From positions 419,516 through 483,515 of the forward strand of contig NZ_JBNGPA010000003.1 of assembly GCF_050589845.1 (NCBI RefSeq): a stretch of 64,000 bases of DNA, given 5' to 3'. The translations under genes were made by a program, and so were the position numbers. The notes under the pieces were generated by a model that worked only from the letters and a program-made list of their open reading frames with translations, made no database searches and had not been told where the DNA came from. This document shows, piece by piece, positions 26,295-34,608 of this stretch (its first letter is position 1; each line of letters begins with the position of its first letter). The stretch comes from Carboxylicivirga agarovorans. GTDB lineage: Bacteria; Bacteroidota; Bacteroidia; Bacteroidales; Marinilabiliaceae.

Positions 26295-28316
26295 TTAAAA
26301 CCTGTACTGCATCTGAATCTTCCATTCTGTCAGCTTATTACCCTTTATCAACTGATGCCCGGATCCCAGTTCTTCAATATTAGCATATTTGGTGTGAGCC
26401 AGGCGCCCCCATATTCTAAGATTTTTAACAGGTTTAATACTCTTATTCAGAATAAGCTTTGTTCCTTTGTTCATATAGGCCGGAATACTAAATGCATATA
26501 ATACATCAGGCTCATAGGCATATATACGACTGTTGTAATCTTCAATATCAAAAACGATATAACGCCCGCTCAAGGTCCACTTGCCCGATTTAAAACCCAC
26601 ATCCTGAAATGCCATCCATCCTGCTTCAGATGTCACACCCTCTTTATAAAATGATTGTTCTATCTGTGTTTGAAACCGCCACTTATCATTAGGTTTGTAG
26701 GCATAAAACAGGCGCAGGTTATCCTTTTGACAAGCATGAACTTCATACATGGTTACCTGCGCGCCTGAATTGATTTCTTTCTGAGTTGATTTGTATCTTA
26801 AATAGGCGAAATGGTAATTGTTGATCCTGTAATCGGCTTGTGTAAACCATTCAAAGCCTGTCGATGGACGATACACATTATAACGTAACCAATCATATGA
26901 GAACAAATCGGCATAAGCTCTTAATGATATTTTTTCCAGTGGACTAAGACTAAGAGATGTAAAAACACCAGACTCACCTCCCCTGCTCGATGATTCTGAA
27001 AAGGGATTGGACAAAATGGCTGAATACCCATTGCTGTACTTCCTATAGGCCACAGATAAGGCCACATCAAATCCGGGATTATAACTTAAGCCCTGGTATA
27101 TTCCTTTGTGCTCAGAATTCTGAACAGCCAATTCTCCAAACAGGGTCAGGCGGTTTAGAAAAACTGCATGCGACAGCCATATTGTTTCCTGTATATCACC
27201 TGAAAAGCGATACTTATCTTTTAAATGGGTTTTCAAGGCCACCGGTTCATCAATAGACCAGTTGACATACCCCGCATCAACATGAAACAAGTGATGACGA
27301 TATGCTGATTGCAGGCCATATACCCTTTCATTGACAGATAATCGATTATCCAGTTCTGGTTGAGTGCGATGATAACCTGTCTCCTGCAAAGATGATACAT
27401 TGATGCCATCAATGGTGTCATTAACAAACGAAGCGTCACGCTTTTTATACGAAACAAACGGCGCCAGGGACCAATTTCCCGACCTCACCTTTACAGCTGT
27501 TCCTCTCAGAAAAGAACTCTCATTGACAGATGTATAGGAATTGATTCCCCTGGGGCGACGGCGTAACTGGGCTGTTTCGGTTGTTTTTGAAAAAGCCATG
27601 TCCGTCCAAACAGCCAGCCCCTGACCAAATGACAAGCGGTAATCGCCAATTATCACCGTTTCAAGGTATTTTAGCGGATTACTGAATCGAATAAAACCAG
27701 ATGAAAAATCTGCCACAGGAAAATAATTGGGAAAGGCCTTTTCACCCTGATCCTTTTCGAGGGTCATACCGGCTTCAATCAGATCCCCATAATAAAAGCG
27801 AGCTCTCATCAGCCACTTTTCTTTTGATCCCAGGTATGCAGCTTCGGTACTATCATTTTTAGCCTGGTAACCTACCGGAGTTTGCACGGTACTTTGAACG
27901 CGTGCAAGTACATTTCCGTAAAACCTTTTTGCCTTTTTCTCTTCAACCGGCTCTGTAACCACAAATGGCAACAGATAGGAAATGGTTAAATGATCCATTT
28001 GTTCCACGGCCTGTAATTCAAATACGGAATACAACGGTCCGTTGACATACCTGTAATACAAAAAGTTCTCAATCTGTTGATCTGACAGAAAAAAGAACTG
28101 CTCCAGGTCTTCCTTCTGAGCCTCGTTTAAGTTGACAGGACGCTGACTGAGCATAATCAAATCATTAACAACCTGTTCGTAATCCACATTTTCGAGTTGC
28201 TGAGTAGCCATCGCCTCAAGCATATCACTTATCATTTTCTGAAGGTCATCAGTTTGCTGTGCATGAAGAAACAAAGGCCACCAGAATCCTAGTGTAACAA
28301 TCCACCGTTTCAACAT
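26295..28316 (-). CDS. Outer-membrane protein with N-terminal helix-hairpin-helix (ComEA-like) domain
   Basis: 673-residue secreted protein: signal peptide (MLKRWIVTLGFWWPLFLHAQ), then about 110 residues with helix-hairpin-helix features (RPVNLNEAQKEDLEQFFFLS near 57, IENFLYYRYVNGPLYSVFELQ near 78) as in ComEA DNA-binding proteins. After KRFYGNVLARVQ the rest is a series of alternating beta strands with aromatic girdles ending in MQYRF, the profile of an outer-membrane barrel. I know this arrangement from other Bacteroidota as an uncharacterised protein. The start codon overlaps the stop of the upstream PorV-like gene (TAATG), which indicates coupled translation. A role in DNA binding or uptake is conceivable, but the HhH domain may bind something else. 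Confidence 0.8.
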   Translation of the reverse strand: MLKRWIVTLGFWWPLFLHAQQTDDLQKMISDMLEAMATQQLENVDYEQVVNDLIMLSQRPVNLNEAQKEDLEQFFFLSDQQIENFLYYRYVNGPLYSVFELQAVEQMDHLTISYLLPFVVTEPVEEKKAKRFYGNVLARVQSTVQTPVGYQAKNDSTEAAYLGSKEKWLMRARFYYGDLIEAGMTLEKDQGEKAFPNYFPVADFSSGFIRFSNPLKYLETVIIGDYRLSFGQGLAVWTDMAFSKTTETAQLRRRPRGINSYTSVNESSFLRGTAVKVRSGNWSLAPFVSYKKRDASFVNDTIDGINVSSLQETGYHRTQPELDNRLSVNERVYGLQSAYRHHLFHVDAGYVNWSIDEPVALKTHLKDKYRFSGDIQETIWLSHAVFLNRLTLFGELAVQNSEHKGIYQGLSYNPGFDVALSVAYRKYSNGYSAILSNPFSESSSRGGESGVFTSLSLSPLEKISLRAYADLFSYDWLRYNVYRPSTGFEWFTQADYRINNYHFAYLRYKSTQKEINSGAQVTMYEVHACQKDNLRLFYAYKPNDKWRFQTQIEQSFYKEGVTSEAGWMAFQDVGFKSGKWTLSGRYIVFDIEDYNSRIYAYEPDVLYAFSIPAYMNKGTKLILNKSIKPVKNLRIWGRLAHTKYANIEELGSGHQLIKGNKLTEWKIQMQYRF

Positions 28317-29146
28317 TATTTCTGTTTTTGCTTAAATGAATATGATAATCCCGCTCCCGATGTCACTCCCAATTGCTGGTGATGTGCAAAACCAATGTCA
28401 ACCATCAGTCCCTTGCCGCTAAAGCCTCCTCCAACAGTTAATTCAGCAGGTCTGCCTTTGACTCCTCCTCTGACAAACAATTTATTTTTAAAACTTAACT
28501 GCAAAGCCGCTTTATAGACCAAGTCATATTCTAATTGCTTTTCCACCTCAACAACAGACATAAAATGTGAAGCAACAGAGTATTTTATACCTGTATTAAA
28601 GTAGCTTGGTAAAGTGTATTCATCATCATGATACCTGATACTTCCCTGTTCAGGATTTTGAATAAACACTCCCAGCTCAAAACGCTCAGACACATCAACA
28701 TTCAATCCCAAAGATGAGTAAAAGGCATCGGCCCTGTCGGCTGCTTCAATTTGATGCGATACATAATTAAATTGAAAACCTGCTTTAAGCTCATCTCCAA
28801 ATAAACGACTGTATGCTAAGCCATAACGACTATAATTACTTTTCGCGTAGCCACTTTGAAAAACAAGACCTGAAAAGGTGCCGTAAGATGACGGAGCGAC
28901 CAGTGTGGCTGCCCTGGAACTTAATTCTTTAATGTTAAAGCGCATCTGGTAGGCAACTCCAACAGTTAAGTGTTTTCTTTCAGCCAGGTTAGATACATTA
29001 CTGAGGCAGGCCCAAGAAGATGAATCAAATACTTTGGTGAATGCCAGTGCTGAACTGACTGGCCCAGCATAATCAAATGATTGTGCATGTAAGAATGAAC
29101 TAATTCTAACAAACAGAATGACAAGAGGTAAGGTTGTTTTTTTCAT
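28316..29146 (-). CDS. PorV/PorQ-like outer-membrane barrel protein
   Basis: 276-residue secreted protein with a signal peptide (MKKTTLPLVILFVRISSFLHAQ) and repeated amphipathic strands (GVAYQMRFNI, SRYGLAYSRLFGDELKAGFQFNY, GLNVDVSERFELGVFIQNP, AALQLSFKNKLFVRGGVK) ending in GAGLSYSF. This is the UPF0164/PorV-PorQ style of small barrel. PorV is part of type 9 secretion, but no other T9SS gene is nearby and this protein is shorter, so I call it PorV-like only. It is coupled to the helix-hairpin-helix barrel gene, and the two probably form a complex or assembly pair. Confidence 0.75.
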   Translation of the reverse strand: MKKTTLPLVILFVRISSFLHAQSFDYAGPVSSALAFTKVFDSSSWACLSNVSNLAERKHLTVGVAYQMRFNIKELSSRAATLVAPSSYGTFSGLVFQSGYAKSNYSRYGLAYSRLFGDELKAGFQFNYVSHQIEAADRADAFYSSLGLNVDVSERFELGVFIQNPEQGSIRYHDDEYTLPSYFNTGIKYSVASHFMSVVEVEKQLEYDLVYKAALQLSFKNKLFVRGGVKGRPAELTVGGGFSGKGLMVDIGFAHHQQLGVTSGAGLSYSFKQKQK

Positions 29147-29197
29147 GATATAATACTATTATCAATAAAAATATTAACCTTACCTGTCAATGTCAAT

Positions 29198-29839
29198 CTA
29201 AGTTGACATTTTGCCAAGAATATCTGTCATTGGATCATTTTTTGAAACCAAAACAGTCTGAAAACCTAACTCATCAGCTACATCCAGGTTTAATTGCGAG
29301 TCATCTAAAAACAACGTTCTTTCGGGTTTTATACCTGTATTGGCAATAACATATTCAAACGCACCTTTATCTGGTTTACTGTGTTTTATCTCAAAGGAAT
29401 AAAAGGTTTTTGTAAAATACGCTTCAATATTCTCAATGCCATAAGCCATTCGCACAAAGGTACTACGATGCAACTCGTTTGTGTTACTTAACAAATAGAC
29501 AGGGACTTGCTCCTTAAGACTTTCAATGATCTGAAGACGCTCAAGCGGCAATTCAACCAACATCTGGTTCCAGGCATCGATAATCTGCTCATCTGTAGTA
29601 GTATGCGGCAATAAATCCTTAATTTGCCTGATAAAGTCTTGCGTACTTACAGCCCCCAGTTCATACTGTTTGAATAATCCATTATGGTGTCCGTGGGTAA
29701 TCTGTTCTTCCAGGTTGCTTAAACCCAGTTTACTAAAAGCGCTAATGGCAGCAGCCGGACTAATATCGACGATCACTCCTCCAAGGTCAAACAAATAAGC
29801 ATCAATAGTCGATGCGCTCAGTTCTTTTGTTTTTTGCAT
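29198..29839 (-). CDS. HAD family hydrolase, subfamily IA
   Basis: Cytoplasmic phosphatase of the HAD superfamily, about 213 residues from ATG 29839. Motif I reads LFDLGGVIVDI, with the nucleophile Asp but Gly where the second Asp usually stands, as in the YihX-like group. Motif II is YLLSNTN, motif III lies in HSKPDKGAFEYV and motif IV is TLFLDDSQLNLD. The cap is alpha-helical, inserted after motif I. The frame is open to 29935, but a promoter box at 29866-29873 lies inside that extension, so the start at 29839 is preferred. Substrate unknown; YihX acts on glucose 1-phosphate. Confidence 0.88.
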   Translation of the reverse strand: MQKTKELSASTIDAYLFDLGGVIVDISPAAAISAFSKLGLSNLEEQITHGHHNGLFKQYELGAVSTQDFIRQIKDLLPHTTTDEQIIDAWNQMLVELPLERLQIIESLKEQVPVYLLSNTNELHRSTFVRMAYGIENIEAYFTKTFYSFEIKHSKPDKGAFEYVIANTGIKPERTLFLDDSQLNLDVADELGFQTVLVSKNDPMTDILGKMST

Positions 29840-29865
29840 TACAAAGTGTTTACAGACAATAAGTA

Positions 29866-29873
29866 CAAATGTA
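29866..29873 (-). promoter_or_regulatory. -7 box (TACATTTG) of the HAD gene
   Basis: Minus strand TACATTTG matches TAnnTTTG, 26 bp before ATG 29839. It decides the start against the longer open frame. Confidence 0.55.
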
Positions 29874-30069
29874 AAAACAGAATCGAAATAAATATTACGC
29901 ATTAAATCGAATCTTTCCCATGTCGTTTCATACAATTAGTAGGTGTCAGGTTATCAATAATTCTTTAAATTTCTTAGTTTTGTTAATTAGAGAAAGGATA
30001 AGTGACTAATAATGACACTCCTTACCAATGACCATACATAAGCCTTGATACTGAATAAAACCGGTTAAT

Positions 30070-31509
30070 TTGAGCATAGAAAATCAGGACATAAGAAAAA
30101 ACTTCAGGCAATACCTTGAAGACATCACCATAAAGTATATTCCTGCGTTTGCCATTTCATCAATAGCGATTATCTCATGGTTTGCTTATTCGGATCTGTT
30201 TATTCGCCAAAGTGTTAATGCCTTTTACACAAGGATTATTCCCCTGATCATTGGCATATCTCTTTTATTATTTCATTATATCGATAAGGGAAAAAACAAG
30301 AACATCGAATTCAAATTGTATAACATTTATATGTTCAGTGCCCTTATAATGATGTATGCCAAATACCTTGTATACTTGCCCTTTGAAGGTGATTCTTTTT
30401 CTGTTACAGGCATCATTGTGGTTATTTTTGCAATTGCCCTAGATTATAAGGTTAGTTTCCGCGTCGCCATACTCTCATTCTTTGGTCCCCTCGCTGCCAC
30501 TGTTGTTATCTTTTTATTTTTTGCAGAGCTGCCGGATTCAAAATGGGTCAATTACTCCAATTTGTTTCCAATGACCATTATCGCTTTTATCGCTAACAGG
30601 GCCCATTACAGACTTCGATTCAGGCTATTTGAATCAAACTACCTGTTGAACATCGAGAAACAAAATACCAGGGAGTTGTACGAGGAGTCATTAAGTACTA
30701 ACGAATACCTTCAGGAAAAGAATGATAAAATTGAACAACAGAAGAAATCTATTATCAGTGCAAACAAAGAATTAAGAAAACTAAGCCAGACCAAAGACAA
30801 ATTCTTATCTATCATATCGCATGATCTAAAAACACCATTCAACTCAATCATCGGGTTCTCGAACCTGCTGTCTGACCATTATGATGATTTTTCTGATGAG
30901 GACCGCAAGAAGTACATAAACGTTATTGATAAAAGCGCCAATAACACCTATAAATTGTTAGACAACCTGCTTGAATGGTCGCAATTGCAATATAACAGAG
31001 AAGAACTTAATCTGGAAAAAGCGAATCTCTTCCTGCTTGGCAATGAAATAATCAGCCTGCTAAAGCAGACGGCCGACGAGAAGGACATCGTTTTAATCAA
31101 TAAAATAGATGCAGATACAGACATTGTTGTTGATGTCAATAAAATTAAAAGCGTTATGCGCAACCTGGTTTCCAATGCCATCAAGTTCACGTATTCGAAG
31201 GGATTTGTAACTCTTTATTGTAAGCCTGTGGATGGACACCTTGAAGTAGCGGTTGAAGATACCGGTATTGGTATTGATCGCGATAAAATAAATCGCCTTT
31301 TCAATATTTCAGAGAAAGTTTCAACTCCCGGCACCAATAGAGAAAGCGGAACTGGCTTAGGTTTACTACTTTGTGATGAGTTTATCAAACTTCATAATGG
31401 AAAAATTAGTATTGAAAGTGAACCTGGTAAAGGAACCACCTTTATGTTTACACTTCCACAAAATATCAGCACTACACAGATGTTAACCCAAGTTAAATCA
31501 ACACAATAA
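30070..31509 (+). CDS. Membrane sensor histidine kinase
   Basis: Sensor kinase of 479 residues with no response regulator beside it. The first ~190 residues hold about six hydrophobic segments, so the sensor is the membrane domain itself with no large periplasmic loop. A coiled-coil linker follows (about 195-245). HisKA has the phosphorylatable His in IISHDLKTPFNS (about 258), and HATPase shows NLVSNAIKF (N), EDTGIGID (G1) and GTGLGLLLC (G2). The start is unusual: the frame has a stop at 30052 and the only initiation codon before the domain is TTG 30070. The signal sensed and the partner regulator are unknown. Confidence 0.9.
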   Translation: MSIENQDIRKNFRQYLEDITIKYIPAFAISSIAIISWFAYSDLFIRQSVNAFYTRIIPLIIGISLLLFHYIDKGKNKNIEFKLYNIYMFSALIMMYAKYLVYLPFEGDSFSVTGIIVVIFAIALDYKVSFRVAILSFFGPLAATVVIFLFFAELPDSKWVNYSNLFPMTIIAFIANRAHYRLRFRLFESNYLLNIEKQNTRELYEESLSTNEYLQEKNDKIEQQKKSIISANKELRKLSQTKDKFLSIISHDLKTPFNSIIGFSNLLSDHYDDFSDEDRKKYINVIDKSANNTYKLLDNLLEWSQLQYNREELNLEKANLFLLGNEIISLLKQTADEKDIVLINKIDADTDIVVDVNKIKSVMRNLVSNAIKFTYSKGFVTLYCKPVDGHLEVAVEDTGIGIDRDKINRLFNISEKVSTPGTNRESGTGLGLLLCDEFIKLHNGKISIESEPGKGTTFMFTLPQNISTTQMLTQVKSTQ

Positions 31510-31565
31510 CTTGGAAATTTAACACACAAAGCAAATGCAAAAACTTCATTTTTGATGAAAAGCAT

Positions 31566-31573
31566 TATCTTTG
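31566..31573 (+). promoter_or_regulatory. -7 box (TATCTTTG) of lysS
   Basis: TATCTTTG matches TAnnTTTG, 89 bp upstream of the lysS ATG, leaving a leader of about 80 nt. Confidence 0.5.
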
Positions 31574-31662
31574 CAGCACTTTTCGCATTTTTTATGCTGG
31601 AAAGGTAACGGTTGGCAGTAAAATCTGTCATTTTAGTAATATTCTAAAAATAGATCAATAGA

Positions 31663-33384
31663 ATGAGTACGTTGGAACTGAGCGAACAGGAAATTATCAG
31701 ACGAAAAAGTTTAGAGGAACTAAACAAGTTGGGTATTAACGCATATCCGGCAGCAGAATTTAAAACCACTCATCTGTCAACTGAGATAAAACAGGAATTT
31801 GATCCTGAGAAAGATAACTTAAAAGAAGTTGTGATAGCCGGTCGTATCATGAGCCGTCGTATCATGGGTAAAGCTTCTTTTGCAGAGTTACAGGATTCCG
31901 AAGGACGCATACAGATCTATCTTAACCGCGACGATATGTGTCCGGATGAGGATAAAACATTATATAACACTGTGTTCAAAAAACTATTGGACATTGGTGA
32001 CATTATTGGAATTAAAGGATTTGTTTTCCAGACACAAATGGGCGAAACTACTGTTCATGTGAAGGAAATGACAATTTTGAGTAAATCCCTGAAACCCCTT
32101 CCAATCGTGAAGGAAAAGGATGGTAAAACGTACGATGCCTTCTCTGATCCGGAGATGCGTTACCGTCAGCGTTATGTTGACTTAATTGTTAATCCACAGG
32201 TAAAAGAAGTTTTTGAAAAGCGTCGTACCATCATCAAGACCATGCGTGAAATGTTTGATGATGCAGGTTACCTGGAAGTGGAAACTCCAATTCTTCAACC
32301 AATTCCTGGTGGAGCATCAGCACGCCCGTTTATCACACACCACAATGCCCTGGATATTCCATTGTATATGCGTATTGCCAATGAGCTTTATTTGAAGCGA
32401 CTAATTGTTGGTGGTTACGAAGGTGTGTATGAATTCGCTAAAGACTTCCGTAATGAAGGAATGGATCGCACGCATAACCCTGAATTTACGGTAATGGAAA
32501 TCTACGTAGCCTATAAAGACTACAAGTGGATGATGGAATTTACCGAAACTATGTTGGAGAAAGTAGCTTTAGCACTTCACGGTACTACAGTGATTAAATT
32601 CGGTGATAAAGAAATTGATTTTAAAGCTCCATATCGTCGATTGTCAATGATAGATGCCATCAAAGAACACACTGGCATTGATATTACAGGCATGAACGAA
32701 GAACAATTGCGGAAAGTTTGTGATGACTTACATGTTGAAATAGACGAAACCTTTGGTAAGGGTAAAATGATTGATGAAATCTTTGGTGAAAAATGTGAAG
32801 GCCACATGATTCAGCCTACTTTCATCACCGATTATCCGGTTGAGATGTCACCATTGTGTAAGAAGCACCGTGACAATCCTGAATTAACCGAACGTTTTGA
32901 GCTAATGGTGAATGGTAAGGAGCTGTGTAATGCTTATACAGAGCTAAACGACCCGATTGACCAGCTTGAGCGCTTCCAGGATCAGTTGAAGTTATCTGAA
33001 AAAGGTGATGACGAAGCAATGTTTATCGATATGGATTTCGTACGTGCCCTGGAATATGGTATGCCTCCAACATCGGGCATGGGTATTGGTATCGACCGTT
33101 TAACAATGTTTATGACCGGTCAGGATTCAATCCAGGATGTTTTATTCTTCCCACAGATGCGCCCTGAGAAAAAGGTTTTACCTGATAGTGACGAGAAATT
33201 TGCCGAGTTAGGCATTGCACCTGAGTGGATCGAAGTTGTTCGTGGACTGGGTTTTTCTAAAGTAGATGCACTAAAAGAAGTGAAGCCGACAAAACTGTTC
33301 CAGGACCTTTGTGGCTATAACAAAAAGAACAAATTAGGCTTGAATAATCCATCGCAAGACGATGTAAAAGCCTGGTTAGCTTAA
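31663..33384 (+). CDS. lysS: Lysyl-tRNA synthetase, class II
   Basis: Charges tRNA-Lys with lysine. At 573 residues it has the class II layout: an OB-fold anticodon-binding domain (about 55-150, with VVIAGRIMSRRIMGKASFAEL) and then the catalytic core. Motif 1 lies near RRTIIKTMREMFDD, motif 2 is FRNEGMDRTHNPEFT, and motif 3 is SGMGIGIDRLTM. A C-terminal extension of about 70 residues (KVLPDSDEKFAELGIAPEW...) past motif 3 is seen in Bacteroidota enzymes. Leader about 80 nt from its promoter box; ends at a strong terminator. Confidence 0.97.
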   Translation: MSTLELSEQEIIRRKSLEELNKLGINAYPAAEFKTTHLSTEIKQEFDPEKDNLKEVVIAGRIMSRRIMGKASFAELQDSEGRIQIYLNRDDMCPDEDKTLYNTVFKKLLDIGDIIGIKGFVFQTQMGETTVHVKEMTILSKSLKPLPIVKEKDGKTYDAFSDPEMRYRQRYVDLIVNPQVKEVFEKRRTIIKTMREMFDDAGYLEVETPILQPIPGGASARPFITHHNALDIPLYMRIANELYLKRLIVGGYEGVYEFAKDFRNEGMDRTHNPEFTVMEIYVAYKDYKWMMEFTETMLEKVALALHGTTVIKFGDKEIDFKAPYRRLSMIDAIKEHTGIDITGMNEEQLRKVCDDLHVEIDETFGKGKMIDEIFGEKCEGHMIQPTFITDYPVEMSPLCKKHRDNPELTERFELMVNGKELCNAYTELNDPIDQLERFQDQLKLSEKGDDEAMFIDMDFVRALEYGMPPTSGMGIGIDRLTMFMTGQDSIQDVLFFPQMRPEKKVLPDSDEKFAELGIAPEWIEVVRGLGFSKVDALKEVKPTKLFQDLCGYNKKNKLGLNNPSQDDVKAWLA

Positions 33385-33399
33385 GAAACTATTAATTCC

Positions 33400-33437
33400 A
33401 TAAGACAAAAAAGGCAATGTTTCCTTTTTTGTCTTAT
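33400..33437 (+). terminator. Intrinsic terminator after lysS
   Basis: Perfect 15-bp inverted repeat (33400-33414 and 33423-33437), 8-nt loop, followed by TTTTATC, 15 bp past the stop. Confidence 0.9.
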
Positions 33438-33473
33438 TTTTATCTCTCATTTTTAAAACTAAACTCATAATAT

Positions 33474-34469
33474 ATGGATGAATCATCAAGGATAGGCCTT
33501 ATCGGTAGTGGAAGCTGGGCAACTGCTATTGCTAAGATGCTTTTAAATAATGTTCCATCCATCAATTGGTATTTCCGAAACAGAGCTCATATCGATGATT
33601 TTAAGCGCTATAAGCACAATACCAATTACCTGACCAGTGTTGAGTTTAATCCTGACAGAATTATTTTTTCTGATGATATTAACGAGGTTGTTCGTCAGTC
33701 TGATATTTTAATATTTGCTATTCCTTCAGCATTTATTAAATCAGCTCTTGAAAGCCTTGAAGAGCCGATTAAGGACAAGTTTGTGGTATCTGCCATTAAA
33801 GGGCTCGTACCTGACGAAAACCTTATAATTGGCCAGTATTTTAGTCAGAAATACAGTGTTCCAACAGAGTCTATAGGCGTTATTAGCGGACCGTGCCACG
33901 CAGAGGAGGTAGCGCTGGAACGATTATCCTATCTGACCATTGCCTGTCAGGATGTGAAACGCGCAAGAGCATTTTCAGCCTTTTTAAAGACGCCTTATAT
34001 CATGACGACCATTTCTGATGATATATACGGAACTGAATATGCAGCGGTACTTAAAAATATAATGGCTGTTGCATCAGGCATATGCCATGGACTGGCTTAC
34101 GGGGACAACTTCCAGGCTGTTCTTATTTCAAATGCCATCCAGGAAATGAAGCGTTTTGTAGATACAGTTCATCCGATTACACGCGATATCAAAAGCTCGG
34201 CATACCTGGGCGACTTGCTGGTAACAGCCTATTCACAATTTAGCCGGAACCGCATGTTCGGAACGATGATCGGTAAAGGCTATTCGGTAAAATATGCTCA
34301 AATGGAAATGTTGATGGTTGCTGAAGGATACTATGCCGTTAAAAGCATTCACGAAATAAATGATAAATACAAAGTTAACATGCCTATTACCGAGGCTGTC
34401 TACAATATCATCTATGAAAAAATATCTCCATCGATGGAGATACGTTTGCTAACGGAGCACTTACGATAA
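33474..34469 (+). CDS. gpsA: NAD(P)-dependent glycerol-3-phosphate dehydrogenase
   Basis: Makes sn-glycerol 3-phosphate from dihydroxyacetone phosphate for phospholipid synthesis. The 331-residue protein begins with the Rossmann motif IGLIGSGSWATAIAKML, then FAIPSAFIKS, SAIKGL and the pocket motif GVISGPCHAEEV. The catalytic Lys lies in YAAVLKNIMAVASGI (about 193), and the C-terminal domain has SRNRMFG and GYYAVKSIHEI. It follows the lysS terminator, so it has its own promoter, and is separated from pgi by a palindromic repeat. Confidence 0.96.
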   Translation: MDESSRIGLIGSGSWATAIAKMLLNNVPSINWYFRNRAHIDDFKRYKHNTNYLTSVEFNPDRIIFSDDINEVVRQSDILIFAIPSAFIKSALESLEEPIKDKFVVSAIKGLVPDENLIIGQYFSQKYSVPTESIGVISGPCHAEEVALERLSYLTIACQDVKRARAFSAFLKTPYIMTTISDDIYGTEYAAVLKNIMAVASGICHGLAYGDNFQAVLISNAIQEMKRFVDTVHPITRDIKSSAYLGDLLVTAYSQFSRNRMFGTMIGKGYSVKYAQMEMLMVAEGYYAVKSIHEINDKYKVNMPITEAVYNIIYEKISPSMEIRLLTEHLR

Positions 34470-34473
34470 TTGC

Positions 34474-34568
34474 TTCCCGCAGATTACGCGGATAAACGCA
34501 GAAAAAATAGATTTACGCAGAACTCAGCCCAGAAATACTTCAGCTTAAATCTGCGACACATGCGGGAA
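34474..34568. repeat. CGCAGATTACGC-type intergenic repeat
   Basis: Ends TTCCCGCA (34474-34481) and TGCGGGAA (34561-34568) are complementary. Between them, words such as GATTACGCGGATAAACGCAG, GATTTACGCAG and AAATCTGCG repeat in both orientations. It fills the space between gpsA and pgi. This type of dispersed palindromic unit is common in Bacteroidota genomes as far as I know. Confidence 0.65.
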
Positions 34569-34608
34569 ATTTGAAATCAATACATACAAACATACAAATA
34601 CTACTAAC

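Noticed and set aside
28316..29146. Full type 9 secretion component PorV
   Set aside because: The protein is shorter than PorV and no other T9SS gene is near; only the barrel style matches.
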